Of a stretch of DNA of 64,000 nt, positions 34,714 through 43,163 are shown in pieces. The notes below the pieces were generated by a model. The model was not told the origin of the DNA and ran no database searches. It saw only the letters and a list, made by a program, of their open reading frames with translations. Source of the DNA: Dactylosporangium sp. AC04546 (lineage in GTDB: Bacteria; Actinomycetota; Actinomycetes; Mycobacteriales; Micromonosporaceae). How positions within the stretch are numbered: the first letter of the stretch is position 1; every line of letters starts with the position of its first letter. The DNA is taken from positions 124,001 to 188,000 of the forward strand of contig NZ_JAHYSG010000008.1 in assembly GCF_022095675.1 (NCBI RefSeq), read 5' to 3'. A program made the translations under genes and the position numbers.

Positions 34714-35177
34714 TGACGCAATCCATCGAGTCGCCCCTCTCCGTGGATCAGGCCCGCTACCGGCTCCAGGAGGGCCTCGCGGCCCGCGGCGCGGTCCGCG
34801 GCCGCCTGTCGGGCGACCAACTCATGCTGGTCGCGACCCACTTCGGCCTGGGCAACGGCGCCCGCCCGGTCCTGCGCGGCCGCCTCGTCGCGACGGGCCC
34901 GGGCTCCCGGCTGGACTACCGCCTCGGCTGGAACCGCGTGTTCGCCGCCGTCGCCACCGCGTGGGCGGGCGTGGTCGCGGCGATGCTGCTCTACGGGACA
35001 GGCCTCACGATCGTCCGCCTGGTCACCGGCGGCGCGGCGGGCGGACCGGCCGTCCTCGCGGCCGTCGCACTCGGCATGCTGCTGTTCGTGGGCGGGCTCA
35101 TCGCCGGCGGCCGCTATTTGAGCCGCGACGAGGCCCCGATGCTGCGGGCCTGGCTCGAGGAGCGCCTGCGGCCCTGA
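34713..35177 (+). CDS. hypothetical membrane protein
   Basis: 154 residues. An N-terminal soluble beta-rich part (residues 1-70, GRLVATGPGSRLDYRLGW) is followed by two transmembrane helices (about 75-98 and 108-130) and a basic C-terminus. ATG shares one base with the stop of the VOC gene. No family recognised; the co-expression with the VOC protein is the only hint. Confidence 0.78.
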   Translation: MTQSIESPLSVDQARYRLQEGLAARGAVRGRLSGDQLMLVATHFGLGNGARPVLRGRLVATGPGSRLDYRLGWNRVFAAVATAWAGVVAAMLLYGTGLTIVRLVTGGAAGGPAVLAAVALGMLLFVGGLIAGGRYLSRDEAPMLRAWLEERLRP

Positions 35178-35196
35178 CCTCTGTCGCCTGGTCGAC

Positions 35197-35224
35197 ACAA
35201 CCTTCCCATCGCGCGCGGCGTGTT
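35197..35224 (+). promoter_or_regulatory. candidate ECF-type promoter of the sigma-factor operon
   Basis: ACAACC (35197-35202) and CGTGTT (35219-35224) are separated by 16 bp, matching the general AAC / CGT layout of ECF promoters. It lies 50 bp upstream of the ECF sigma gene start and could mediate autoregulation. Confidence 0.4.
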
Positions 35225-35273
35225 GTTGCCGAGCGGCCGAGACAGGCGGCCGTCGATGGGGAGGAAGGGCAGT

Positions 35274-35810
35274 GTGATCAGTGTGCTTGACGGGGGCCGA
35301 GGGCGAGCGACCGACAGCTCACCCCCGCGCGGTGTCACGTTCGAAGAGTTCTACGCGGTGACGTTTCAGCCGCTCACCATCCAGGTGTTCGCGTATACCG
35401 GGGACCTGGCGGCCGCGCAGGACCTGGTGCAGGAGGCGTTCTGCCGGGCGCTCGCGCGGTGGAAGCAGGTCGGCGGGTTCGACGATCCGGCCGCCTGGGT
35501 GCGGCGGGTCGCCTGGAACCTGGCCACCAGCCGGTGGCGGCGCGCCCGGGTCGCCGCGCAGTTCGCCCGGCGGCATCGGCCGGAGCACGTGGCCGCGCCC
35601 AGTCCGGACCGGGTCGCGCTGGCCCAGGCGCTGAGCACGCTGCCACCGAAGCTGCGCCGCGCCGTCATCCTGCACTACCTGGCCGACCTGCCGATCAGCG
35701 ACATCGCCCGCCAGGAAGGCGTCGCCGAGGGCACGGTCAAGTCGTGGCTGCACCACGGTCGCACCGCGCTCGCCGCCCAGCTCACCGACAAGGAGGACCA
35801 CCATGGCTGA
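35274..35810 (+). CDS. ECF sigma factor (SigE-like family)
   Basis: 178 residues from GTG 35274, preceded by GAGGAAGG. The sigma region 2 segment is AYTGDLAAAQDLVQEAFCRALARW and region 4 is LPPKLRRAVILHYLADLPISDIARQEGVAEGTVKSWLHHGR. It directs RNA polymerase to a stress or surface regulon. Its last 8 bp overlap the downstream membrane protein gene, the typical place of an anti-sigma or regulatory partner. Confidence 0.92.
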   Translation: MISVLDGGRGRATDSSPPRGVTFEEFYAVTFQPLTIQVFAYTGDLAAAQDLVQEAFCRALARWKQVGGFDDPAAWVRRVAWNLATSRWRRARVAAQFARRHRPEHVAAPSPDRVALAQALSTLPPKLRRAVILHYLADLPISDIARQEGVAEGTVKSWLHHGRTALAAQLTDKEDHHG

Positions 35811-37002
35811 CCTCGACGACCAGCTGCTCGCCGCCGCCTTCGCCGGCTTCCGTACCGAGGTCGCCCCCTACGTCAAGCCCGCCGGCACCGAGTCGGCCCA
35901 CGCCACGGTGCGCCACCGCCGCCGGGCACGCGCCACGGCGGCAGTGGTGCTCGCCGCGCTGGCCGTCGGCGTGCCGGTGGTCGCCTACGCGGCCGCCGGC
36001 GGCGACTCCCACGGCCCGCCCGTCCTGCCGGCCGACTCGGCGAGCGCGACGTCGGCCGCACCGCCGACCTCGGCCCCGCCGTCGCCGGCGGCATCCGCCA
36101 CGTCGTCGCCGCCGGTCCCGGTCGACAACCGGATCCCCCGCGCCGAGCTCGAGAAGGCCACCCTCGACGTCCCGGACTGGGCCTCCGACGCCGTGGCGAC
36201 CGGCTGCGTGTCCGGCGCGGTGCAGTTCAGCGGCGGATCGCACCTCATCCGCGACTCCATGCGCATCTACCAGGAGCAGACGGTGTACACCGACGTCGAC
36301 GGCGACGGCGCGCAGGAGACGGTGGTCCGGTTCTCCTGCGGCGACCTGGTCACCACGTTCCAGGTCGTCGCGTTCGCCCGCGCCGGCGACGGCGGCATCC
36401 GCACCCTGGGCCAGGTGGTGAGCCAGACCGGCGCGATCAAGACGATCTGCGGCCTGCGCGCCGGCGCCGGCGGCGCCATTGAGGCCCAGGTCGGCGACTC
36501 CATCACACCGCAGCGCTGCTGGGAGCCCGGTCCGCACGTGCAGTTCCAGTGGCGCGCGTACTCGTGGGACGGCACCCGCTTCAGCCAGTCCGGCGGCCCG
36601 CGGTCCTTCCCGGCCAACCTGAAGGTCACCGACCTCGCGCTGACCGTCACCGACCTGGTGTTCCGGCCGGCCGAGGCCGGTGGCTACACAGGATCGATGA
36701 CGGTCACGGTCCGCAACGAGGGTTCGAACCGGCTGCCGTACCGCATCTGGATCGGCGTCCCGGACGGTCTCGGGCCGCAGGTGCCGGGCGGCTGCGAGCT
36801 GGTGAACAACCCGCAGTCGGTCATGCTGCTGTGCGACGGCGAAGGTCTGGCCCCCGGCGCGACGGCGACCCTGACGATCCAGTTCCAGGCGCCGGCTCCG
36901 GTGACCTCCGGCCTGGCGCCGTCGGCCGGGGTGACACCGGCCGACGGCTACGCCGACCCGAACCGGGACAACGACACCGCCGAGTTCCGGATCACCTTCT
37001 GA
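35803..37002 (+). CDS. membrane protein linked to the ECF sigma factor, possible anti-sigma
   Basis: 399 residues. A cytoplasmic N-terminus of about 45 residues (DDQLLAAAFAGFRTEVAPYVKPAG) resembles the short sigma-interacting stretch found in proteins encoded next to SigE-like ECF factors. One transmembrane helix (about 45-65), a Ser/Pro/Ala linker and an extracellular part follow. The latter includes an EF-hand-like DVDGDGAQE and a C-terminal immunoglobulin-like domain (TVTVRNEGSNRLPY). No conserved HxxxCxxC zinc anti-sigma motif is present. Overlap with the sigma gene supports a functional pair. Confidence 0.75.
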   Translation: MADLDDQLLAAAFAGFRTEVAPYVKPAGTESAHATVRHRRRARATAAVVLAALAVGVPVVAYAAAGGDSHGPPVLPADSASATSAAPPTSAPPSPAASATSSPPVPVDNRIPRAELEKATLDVPDWASDAVATGCVSGAVQFSGGSHLIRDSMRIYQEQTVYTDVDGDGAQETVVRFSCGDLVTTFQVVAFARAGDGGIRTLGQVVSQTGAIKTICGLRAGAGGAIEAQVGDSITPQRCWEPGPHVQFQWRAYSWDGTRFSQSGGPRSFPANLKVTDLALTVTDLVFRPAEAGGYTGSMTVTVRNEGSNRLPYRIWIGVPDGLGPQVPGGCELVNNPQSVMLLCDGEGLAPGATATLTIQFQAPAPVTSGLAPSAGVTPADGYADPNRDNDTAEFRITF

Positions 37003-37072
37003 CGCGGGACCTTCGGCCCTGACGGGTGGCCCGCGACGCGCGGCACGGTGAAAGGATGGGAGGGAGGGCATC

Positions 37073-38023
37073 ATGACATTCCCGTCCTGGAGCCGTGCCG
37101 CGTTCGTCGCCGCCGTCGGCGACGCCGTCTGGGCACCGTCCATCCACAACAGCCAGCCGTGGCGGTTCCGCTACCGCGACGGCGCCATCGACGTGCTCGT
37201 CGACCCCGCACGGGCGCTGCCGGCCTGCGACCCGACCGGCCGGGCGGCCCGCGTGTCGTGCGGCGCCGCCGCGTTCAACCTGACGCTGGCGCTCGCCGCG
37301 GGTGGCGCGCCCGCGCGGTACACCATGGGATTGGGGGACACCGCGGTGCGGCTGACGCCCGATGTGCCGCGCCCGCCCACGCCGGCGGAGCGCCGGCTGC
37401 ACCGGCAGATCCGGCGGCGGCACACCAACCGCGCGGCCTTCGCGGACACGCCGGTCGGCCCGGCGGCCCTGACCGCGCTCACCGAGGCGGCCCACGCGGA
37501 GGGCGGCTGGCTGGAGCTCGTCACCGGCGACCGGCTCGACGCGGTGGCCGGGCTCGTGCGGACCGCCGACCGGGAGCTGGCGGCCGACGCCGCGTACCTC
37601 GCCGAGCTGCGCGTCTGGACCAGCGCCGCCGACCACCGCGTCGAGGGCGTCGACCGGCAGGCGGCCGGCGCCGCGCCGCACCCCGGCGAGCTGCTGGCCC
37701 GCCGTGACTTCGGCGGCGCCGAGCACGAGGACACCCACGACCTCGTGCGGGATCCGGTCGTGGCCGTCGTGGGCGCGGCCGGCGACGGTCCGGCCGACGA
37801 GGCCCGCGCGGGCATGATGCTGCAGCGGGTCCTGCTGACCGCGGCCGACCTGGGCCTGGCGACGGCGATGTACTCCCAGCCGATCGAGGTGCCCGCCGTC
37901 CGGGTCCGGCTGCGCGACCTGCTGGGCCGGCCCGACCTGCCGCAGCTGGTGCTGCGGTTCGGCTACGCGCCGACCACGTGCTACACCGGCCGCCGCCCGG
38001 TCGGCGACGTCATCGAGGGCTGA
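37073..38023 (+). CDS. Acg-like nitroreductase family protein
   Basis: 316 residues. The pattern APSIHNSQPWRF at residues 21-32, RRRHTNRAAF and the C-terminal LVLRFGYAP match the Acg/nitroreductase branch related to mycobacterial Rv2032, some members of which are thought to sequester FMN rather than reduce substrates. ATG 37073 follows GGGAGGGC. The gene stands alone after the sigma operon; hypoxia control by a DosR-like regulator is known in mycobacteria, but I see no clear DosR box here. Confidence 0.88.
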   Translation: MTFPSWSRAAFVAAVGDAVWAPSIHNSQPWRFRYRDGAIDVLVDPARALPACDPTGRAARVSCGAAAFNLTLALAAGGAPARYTMGLGDTAVRLTPDVPRPPTPAERRLHRQIRRRHTNRAAFADTPVGPAALTALTEAAHAEGGWLELVTGDRLDAVAGLVRTADRELAADAAYLAELRVWTSAADHRVEGVDRQAAGAAPHPGELLARRDFGGAEHEDTHDLVRDPVVAVVGAAGDGPADEARAGMMLQRVLLTAADLGLATAMYSQPIEVPAVRVRLRDLLGRPDLPQLVLRFGYAPTTCYTGRRPVGDVIEG

Positions 38024-38154
38024 GGGTCCCGGCCAGACAGGGCCGGAGGTCCCAGGCGATCCGGGTGGTTGTGCTCTGCCTGGTGGACGCCCTTCCGCGG
38101 GACGCTGTGGTCACCAAAGACAAGCGGCGGACCACAGAGCCCCGGAGGGCACCC

Positions 38155-38784
38155 ATGAAGCGCAAGACGCTCGACCTCATCGTCGGTTTCGGCCTCGTCG
38201 TCCTGGCCGGGCTGCTGCTGGTCGCCGGCCTCGTCCTGACCAGCAACGCCAACTTCGCCAACGACTACGTCAAGACCCAGCTCAGCCAGCAGCAGATCAC
38301 CTTCAAGACCGCCGACACCCTCACCGCCGAGGAACGCAAGTCCGCCTGCCTCGTGCAGAACGCCGGCCAGCAGCTCACCACCGGCAAGCAGGCCGAGTGC
38401 TACGCCAACGAGTTCATCGGCCTGCACCTGCAGTCGATCGCCGGCGGCAAAACCTACTCGCAGCTGGGTGACGTGCAGACCGAACTGAAGGCGAAGATCG
38501 CCGCCCTGCCGAAGGACGACCCCGCCGCCGCTGACCTGCAGAAGCAGCTGACCGACGTCAACGGCCAGCGGGAGACGGTCTTCAAGGGCGAGAGCCTGCG
38601 GGGCATGCTGCTCACCTCGTACGGCTTCAGCGAATTCGGCGCCAAGGCCGGCCAGGCCGCACTGGTCGCCTACCTCGCCGCGGGCCTGCTGTTCCTGCTC
38701 GGCGCCGCCGGCCTGATCCACGCGGTCCGCACCCCGGCCAGCGCAGGGTTCGCGGTCCCCGAACAGGAGCTCGTCAAGGCCTGA
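38155..38784 (+). CDS. hypothetical membrane protein with two flanking helices
   Basis: 209 residues. A transmembrane helix at about 10-30 and another at about 170-190 flank a helical, Gln/Lys/Ala-rich extracytoplasmic region with two cysteines (SACLVQNAG, AECYANEF). CGGAGGG precedes ATG 38155 and a strong terminator follows 14 bp after the stop. No family with known function recognised. Confidence 0.82.
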   Translation: MKRKTLDLIVGFGLVVLAGLLLVAGLVLTSNANFANDYVKTQLSQQQITFKTADTLTAEERKSACLVQNAGQQLTTGKQAECYANEFIGLHLQSIAGGKTYSQLGDVQTELKAKIAALPKDDPAAADLQKQLTDVNGQRETVFKGESLRGMLLTSYGFSEFGAKAGQAALVAYLAAGLLFLLGAAGLIHAVRTPASAGFAVPEQELVKA

Positions 38785-38797
38785 GCCCCGCCGACTG

Positions 38798-38828
38798 AGT
38801 CCCGGACCTCCGAGCGAGGTCCGGGACT
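38798..38828. terminator. bidirectional rho-independent-type terminator
   Basis: Perfect 13-bp stem AGTCCCGGACCTC / GAGGTCCGGGACT with loop CGAGC. It follows the stop of the membrane protein (38784) on the plus strand and the stop of a small minus-strand ORF (38830). The U-tract is short, as is common in high-GC genomes. Confidence 0.85.
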
Positions 38829-38829
38829 T

Positions 38830-38967
38830 TCACTGTGCCGTGAACGTGAGCAGGACCGACGCCGCCAGCCCGACGGCGCTGGCCAGGCAGGCCGCGGTGC
38901 GCACGGCATCGGCGGCGCGCAGCCGGCGGTACGGCCCGGCGGCGAACCCGTCGCGCTGCAGGCGCAC
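38830..38967 (-). CDS. possible small single-pass membrane protein
   Basis: 45 residues from GTG 38967. A basic N-terminal half (RLQRDGFAAGPYRRLRAAD) is followed by one hydrophobic helix (ACLASAVGLAASVLLTF) and the end TAQ. Its stop lies directly against the strong terminator at 38798-38828, which would be wasted on this strand if nothing were transcribed. It is divergent from the TetR gene (20-bp gap). There is no good Shine-Dalgarno, so a leaderless mRNA or a different start is possible. Confidence 0.45.
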   Translation of the reverse strand: MRLQRDGFAAGPYRRLRAADAVRTAACLASAVGLAASVLLTFTAQ

Positions 38968-38986
38968 GTGGGACGGGATCGCGCCG

Positions 38987-39613
38987 GTGGTGGGACAGCG
39001 TCGGACGTACGACACCTCGGGCCGCCGGCACCAGGCCGCGCTGCGCCGCGCGGCGATCCTCGACGCCTGCCGCACGACGCTGGAGGGCGCGGGCTACGCC
39101 GGTCTGACGATCCGCGCGGTCGCCGAGCGGGCGGCGGTGTCGCAGGAGACGGTGTACAAGACGTTCGGCAGCAAACGGCAGCTGGTGAAGGCGCTGTACG
39201 ACCGTGAGCTGGCCGGCGACGACGAGCCCGTCCCGATGGCCGGGCGGCCCGCCGTGCGCGCGCTGATCGCCGAGCCCGACTCGCGCCGGAAGGTCGCCGG
39301 CTACGCGCACCTGGCCCGGCAGGTCTCGGAGCGCATCGGCGCGATCGCCGCGGCGCTGGCGGCGGGCGGCCCGGAGGCGGCCGACCTGACGGCCGAGGCC
39401 GACCGCGAACGCCTGGCCGGCGTGACGGCCTTCGTGGGCCACCTCGCCGCGACCGGCCACCTGCGACCGGGCCTGGACCCGGCCGCGGCGGCGGACGCCT
39501 GCTGGGTGCTGCTGTCGCCGCAGGTGTACCGGCTGTCCACCGTGGACAGAGGCTGGACCGCGGACGCGTACGAGGACTGGCTCTGCCGGATGCTCGTCGC
39601 CGCACTGTTGTAG
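38987..39613 (+). CDS. TetR/AcrR family transcriptional regulator
   Basis: 208 residues from GTG 38987 (GTG 38990 is equally possible). The HTH region is GYAGLTIRAVAERAAVSQETVYKTFGSKRQLVKALYD. The C-terminal ligand domain ends VYRLSTVDRGWTADAYEDWL, similar to the TetR_C domain seen in many actinobacterial regulators. It is followed after 13 bp by the glycosyltransferase gene, a likely target or co-operonic partner. Confidence 0.88.
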   Translation: MVGQRRTYDTSGRRHQAALRRAAILDACRTTLEGAGYAGLTIRAVAERAAVSQETVYKTFGSKRQLVKALYDRELAGDDEPVPMAGRPAVRALIAEPDSRRKVAGYAHLARQVSERIGAIAAALAAGGPEAADLTAEADRERLAGVTAFVGHLAATGHLRPGLDPAAAADACWVLLSPQVYRLSTVDRGWTADAYEDWLCRMLVAALL

Positions 39614-39626
39614 GTAGCGTGGTGGC

Positions 39627-40583
39627 ATGCGGGTGCTGTTCGCGAGCCTGGCGTCGGCCGGGCATGCCTTTCCGCTCGTGCCGCTCGCGGTCGCCGCGCA
39701 GGCGGCCGGGCACGAGGTGCGGTTCGCTGTCGGGGAAGAGGTGCACGCGGCGCTCAAGCGGCACGGGCTCGCGGCCTTCCGGCCCGCCGACGCGTTCTAC
39801 GAGATCTACGCCGACGACATCGCCGACGACCTCGCGCGGCTGCGGCCGGACCTCGTCGTGCACGGGTGGGGCGTGCCCGGTGTGGCCGTCGCGGCCGACC
39901 GGGCCGGGATTCCGTCGCTCTGGCACGGGTTCGGGCGGCTGTTCCCCGACGGTATCGGTCTCGCCCGGCCCGGCTGCGACCGGCCGCACGTCGACGTGTG
40001 CCCGCCCTCGCTGCAGGACCCGGCGTTCATTCGAACCGCCGAGCGCGTCCCGATGCGGCCCGTGGAGGCCCACGCCGAGGCCGGGGCGCCGATCGTGTAC
40101 CTCACCTTCGGTACCGCATTCGGCAGCGCCGAGCTCATCCGGACCGCCGCCGAGGGCCTCGCCGGGCTCGGGCTGCCCGTGGTGGTGGCGGCCGGGCGGG
40201 TGCCGGTCGACGAGCTCGACGACCTGCCCAGCCTCGTCACCGTGCTGCCGTGGGCGGCGCAGGACCGGCTGCTCGCTCGGGCCGACCTCGTCGTGCATCA
40301 CGGCGGCAGCGGCACCACGCTCGGCGCGCTCGCGGCCGGGGTGCCGCAGCTGGTCCTGCCGCAGGGCGCCGACCAGTTCGCCAACGCCGACGCGCTCGTC
40401 ACCGCGGGTGCGGCGCTGCAGCTGCGCGACGGCGAGGTGACCGCCGGCGCCGTCGCCGAGCTGGCCCACCGGCTGCGGACCGGCGAGCACCGCGCCGCGG
40501 CCCGGGAGCTCGCCGCCGAGATCGCCCGCATGCCCGCGCCGGAGGACGTCGCCCGCGACCTTGTACGGTACGTGCGTGCATGA
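39627..40583 (+). CDS. glycosyltransferase, GT1/MGT type
   Basis: 318 residues. An N-terminal MRVLFASLASAGHAFPLVPLA acceptor domain is followed by a C-terminal donor domain with the nucleotide-sugar signature LVVHHGGSGTTLGALAAGVPQLVLPQGADQF (conserved HGGxGT). Relatives transfer sugars to macrolides, antibiotics or xenobiotics using NDP-sugars. It is shorter than typical MGTs (about 380-400) because the N-terminal domain is compact. Its end overlaps the HPF1-like gene by 8 bp. Confidence 0.9.
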   Translation: MRVLFASLASAGHAFPLVPLAVAAQAAGHEVRFAVGEEVHAALKRHGLAAFRPADAFYEIYADDIADDLARLRPDLVVHGWGVPGVAVAADRAGIPSLWHGFGRLFPDGIGLARPGCDRPHVDVCPPSLQDPAFIRTAERVPMRPVEAHAEAGAPIVYLTFGTAFGSAELIRTAAEGLAGLGLPVVVAAGRVPVDELDDLPSLVTVLPWAAQDRLLARADLVVHHGGSGTTLGALAAGVPQLVLPQGADQFANADALVTAGAALQLRDGEVTAGAVAELAHRLRTGEHRAAARELAAEIARMPAPEDVARDLVRYVRA

Positions 40584-41475
40584 GCGATTCCCCGAGGCCG
40601 AGGCGTGGCTGCGGCGGGTCTACGGGCTGCGCCTGCCCCGCCACCTCGGCGTCTTCGCGGAGTTCTGGCAGGGGCTGACCGACGACGAGCGGGCCGGGAT
40701 GCGGTACCTCGGCCTCAGCCCGTGGGGCATCAGCGAGCTGTTCGACGAGGGCGGCGTCGACCGCACCCCGCGCGACGGCCTCGACCCGCGCCTGGACTGC
40801 CGGTTCCGCCGCGACCCGGCCGAGTTCGTGACCGTCATGAGCGGCGACAGCGACGGCCTGCACTTCGGGCTCTGGTACGACGATCCGGCCGAGCTGCCCT
40901 CGTTCATCGCCTACAACTACGCCCGCGACTCCGCGGAGACGTGGACGCAGCGCTCGCCGACCGTGCTGGCCGAGATCGGCCGCCGGGTCGCCGACGCCCG
41001 CCACGACGCCCAATACGATCACGAGATGGCGGAGGGTCTGGCGGTACTGCAGCCGCTGGAGTCGAAGCTGGAAGCGTTCGCCGACGCGGACCGGGCCGCC
41101 CTCGACGCCGACGGGCCGCGCCGCTGGGCCGACGCCGCCCGGCCGCCCGGCGGGGTGACCCTCGGCGGGGCCCTGCCGCCCGGCAGCGGCGCCACCCGCG
41201 CCGGCCAGTCGTTCGAGCGCATGGACGCGTACCGCGCCGACCCGGCGGCCGCCGAGGCGATCATCGCCGAGGCCCGGGCGGAGCTGGCCGACGGCTTCCC
41301 GGCGTACGCGCTGAGCGTCGGCTCGGAGCTGCACTGGTGGGACGGCGACCCGTTCCGCGCCGCCGCGACCGAGCTGCTCACCGGCGCGTACCGGGCGCTG
41401 GGCCGCGAGGCGCTCGCCGAGATCGTCGAGGTCCACCACGCCAACCGGGACCTGCGCTCGGTCGACGTCCTCTGA
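40576..41475 (+). CDS. probable HPF1-like (DUF2228) protein
   Basis: 299 residues from GTG 40576. Hand alignment with human histone PARylation factor 1 as I recall it shows collinear similarity: YGLRLPRHLGVFAEFW (16-31) with YKLSLPEDFYHFW, FRRDPAEFVTVMSGD (77-91) with FYYDPPEFQTIIIGD, FGLWYDDPAELPSFIAYNYA (97-116) with [20 protein letters not shown], and REALAEIVEVHHANR (277-291) with RNLFAEIIEEHLANR. HPF1 completes the PARP1/2 active site for serine ADP-ribosylation. Its catalytic Glu284 aligns by eye with Asp239 here. No PARP gene is in the window. Overlap with the glycosyltransferase suggests co-translation. Family call fairly confident; function unknown. Confidence 0.7.
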   Translation: MHERFPEAEAWLRRVYGLRLPRHLGVFAEFWQGLTDDERAGMRYLGLSPWGISELFDEGGVDRTPRDGLDPRLDCRFRRDPAEFVTVMSGDSDGLHFGLWYDDPAELPSFIAYNYARDSAETWTQRSPTVLAEIGRRVADARHDAQYDHEMAEGLAVLQPLESKLEAFADADRAALDADGPRRWADAARPPGGVTLGGALPPGSGATRAGQSFERMDAYRADPAAAEAIIAEARAELADGFPAYALSVGSELHWWDGDPFRAAATELLTGAYRALGREALAEIVEVHHANRDLRSVDVL

Positions 41476-41498
41476 CGTCCCTCCGCCGAAAGCTCCCG

Positions 41499-41855
41499 TC
41501 AGCGCTGCCGCAGCGCGGCCTCGACGATGCGGAGCGCCTCGCCCGGGTCGAGGCCGAGGCCGGCGACCACGGCGGCGTACTCGTCGGCGGCCCGCCGGGC
41601 CCGCTCGCGGGTCTCCTGCCCGGCGGCGGAGACGAACGAGCCGGCCCGGCCGCGGGTCTCGACAAGCCCGGCCTCCTCCAGCTCGCGGTACGCGCGGGCG
41701 ACCGTGTTGACGGCCAGCCCCAGCTCGGCGGCGAGCGCCCGGACCGTGGGCAGCCGCTCACCGACGGCGAGGGTGCGGTCCTGGATCTGCCGGGCGACCT
41801 GGCGGCGCAGCTGCTCGTAGGGCGGGACGGACGAGCCCGGGTCGATGGTGATCAC
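41499..41855 (-). CDS. GntR family transcriptional regulator (YtrA-like)
   Basis: 118 residues from GTG 41855. The winged helix is YEQLRRQVARQIQDRTLAVGERLPTVRALAAELGLAVNTVARAYRELEEAGLVETRGRAGSFV, followed only by a short helical tail, the layout of the YtrA subfamily. It overlaps the upstream GNAT gene by GTGA. Such regulators often control adjacent ABC or membrane genes, but none is next to it here. Confidence 0.9.
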   Translation of the reverse strand: MITIDPGSSVPPYEQLRRQVARQIQDRTLAVGERLPTVRALAAELGLAVNTVARAYRELEEAGLVETRGRAGSFVSAAGQETRERARRAADEYAAVVAGLGLDPGEALRIVEAALRQR

Positions 41856-42493
41856 GGCGCCACCAGCAGCGCCTCGGCGCCGACCGGGCGGAACCCGGCG
41901 GCCTGGAACGCGCGCACGCTGCGGGCGTGGCCGGCGGCCTGCTGCGCCCAGACGGGCTGCCCCGGCGGTACCAGATGACGGGCCGCGACGGCCAGCGCAC
42001 GGCCGAGGCCCGGGTGCGGCGTGTCCGGGTCGACCTCGACAGCGGCCTCCCACCGGCCGGCGACGCCGCGGCCCAGCGCGACGATCCCGCCGTCGGCCGC
42101 CCAGACCCGCACGTCGTCGCGGTGCCGCCGGGCCCGCACCACCCGCGGGTGCCCGGGGTCGGCCAGCTCGCGCAGCGGCAGCGGCGGCGGACCGGCGAGC
42201 GCCGGCGCGACGGTCAGCAGGTCGATGGTGTCCATGACCCGGCCGGTCCGGTCGAGCAGGGCGGCGAGGAACCGGGGGTGCATCGTGGCGGCGAGGGGAT
42301 CGCTGTCGATCGTCTTGAGGGTGTCGTACACCCAGTCGGGATCGTCGTCGACGAAGACGACCGAGTGCGCGGAGAACGCGACCACTCCCGCGTCGCGGGG
42401 CCCCGGCTGCGGCACGACGGTGGTGCCGCCGTCGGCCGGCGGGAACCGCCCCTCGGCCGCGGCGTCGAGCAGTTCCGCGAGCGTCTGGCCCAT
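41852..42493 (-). CDS. GNAT family N-acetyltransferase-like protein
   Basis: 213 residues. The N-terminal half (SAHSVVFVDDDPDWVYDTLKTIDSDPLAATMHPRF) has no clear assignment. The C-terminal half resembles a GNAT domain, with acetyl-CoA-binding-like VDPDTPHPGLGRALAVAARHL and SVRAFQAAGFRPVGAEALL. The substrate is unknown. Coupled to the GntR regulator downstream by a 4-bp overlap. Confidence 0.75.
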   Translation of the reverse strand: MGQTLAELLDAAAEGRFPPADGGTTVVPQPGPRDAGVVAFSAHSVVFVDDDPDWVYDTLKTIDSDPLAATMHPRFLAALLDRTGRVMDTIDLLTVAPALAGPPPLPLRELADPGHPRVVRARRHRDDVRVWAADGGIVALGRGVAGRWEAAVEVDPDTPHPGLGRALAVAARHLVPPGQPVWAQQAAGHARSVRAFQAAGFRPVGAEALLVAP

Positions 42494-42625
42494 GACGGTT
42501 CACGGTACCCTGACGGGACCATGACCCGGCAGCCGAGGCCGCCTCGGCCACTCCGGCCGCGCGGCGCTACCGCCCGGGGCCGCCGCGGTCGAGCAGGCAC
42601 AGCGCCCTGCGCGGCGTGCCGTCCG

Positions 42626-43138
42626 TCACGCCCGGGCCCGGTGCGCGGCCACGTTGACCCGGTTGGCGCAGGTCAGGGAGCAGAACCGGCGCCGGCCGTT
42701 GCGTGAGGTGTCGACGAAGACGGCCGCGCAGCCGTCGCGGGCGCAGCGCCCCAGCCGGTCGCCGCCGGCGCCGCACAGTGCGACCGCGAGCCCGCCGGCG
42801 ATCGCGGCCCGGATGCGCGTGACCGGGTCGTCGGTATCGGTGATGTAGTGCAGGTGCGGCGGGTTGCCGTCGTGGGCCGACACCCGCACCGACGTGGTGG
42901 CGTCACCGAGCAGCTCGTTGACCAGCGCCAGCTGCCGCAGCCGGTCGGCCTCGCCGAACACCGGGCGGGCCCGCTCGACCCACGCCCCCAGCGCGCGAGC
43001 CTGCGTGGCGTTGCTCACGCGGCTCTGCATCTCGTGCTCGACGAGCAGCGCGGAAACCCTGCTCACGGTGTACTCAGAGGCGTTGAGCAGCGCCGCGGCG
43101 AGGAAGGTGCCGGTGCCACCGTAATGGTTGAAGTGCAC
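42626..43138 (-). CDS. CGNR zinc finger/ABATE domain protein
   Basis: 170 residues from GTG 43138. The C-terminal motif CARDGCAAVFVDTSRNGRRRFCSLTCANRV is the CGNR zinc finger (CxxxxC...CSxxC). The N-terminal part matches the ABATE ligand-binding-like domain found in actinobacterial regulators. It is divergent, with a 25-bp gap, from a zinc-ribbon/hypothetical pair and may regulate it. Probably a stress-linked DNA-binding protein. Confidence 0.88.
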   Translation of the reverse strand: MHFNHYGGTGTFLAAALLNASEYTVSRVSALLVEHEMQSRVSNATQARALGAWVERARPVFGEADRLRQLALVNELLGDATTSVRVSAHDGNPPHLHYITDTDDPVTRIRAAIAGGLAVALCGAGGDRLGRCARDGCAAVFVDTSRNGRRRFCSLTCANRVNVAAHRARA

Positions 43139-43163
43139 AAGGCCATTACAGCACGCTGGTCCC

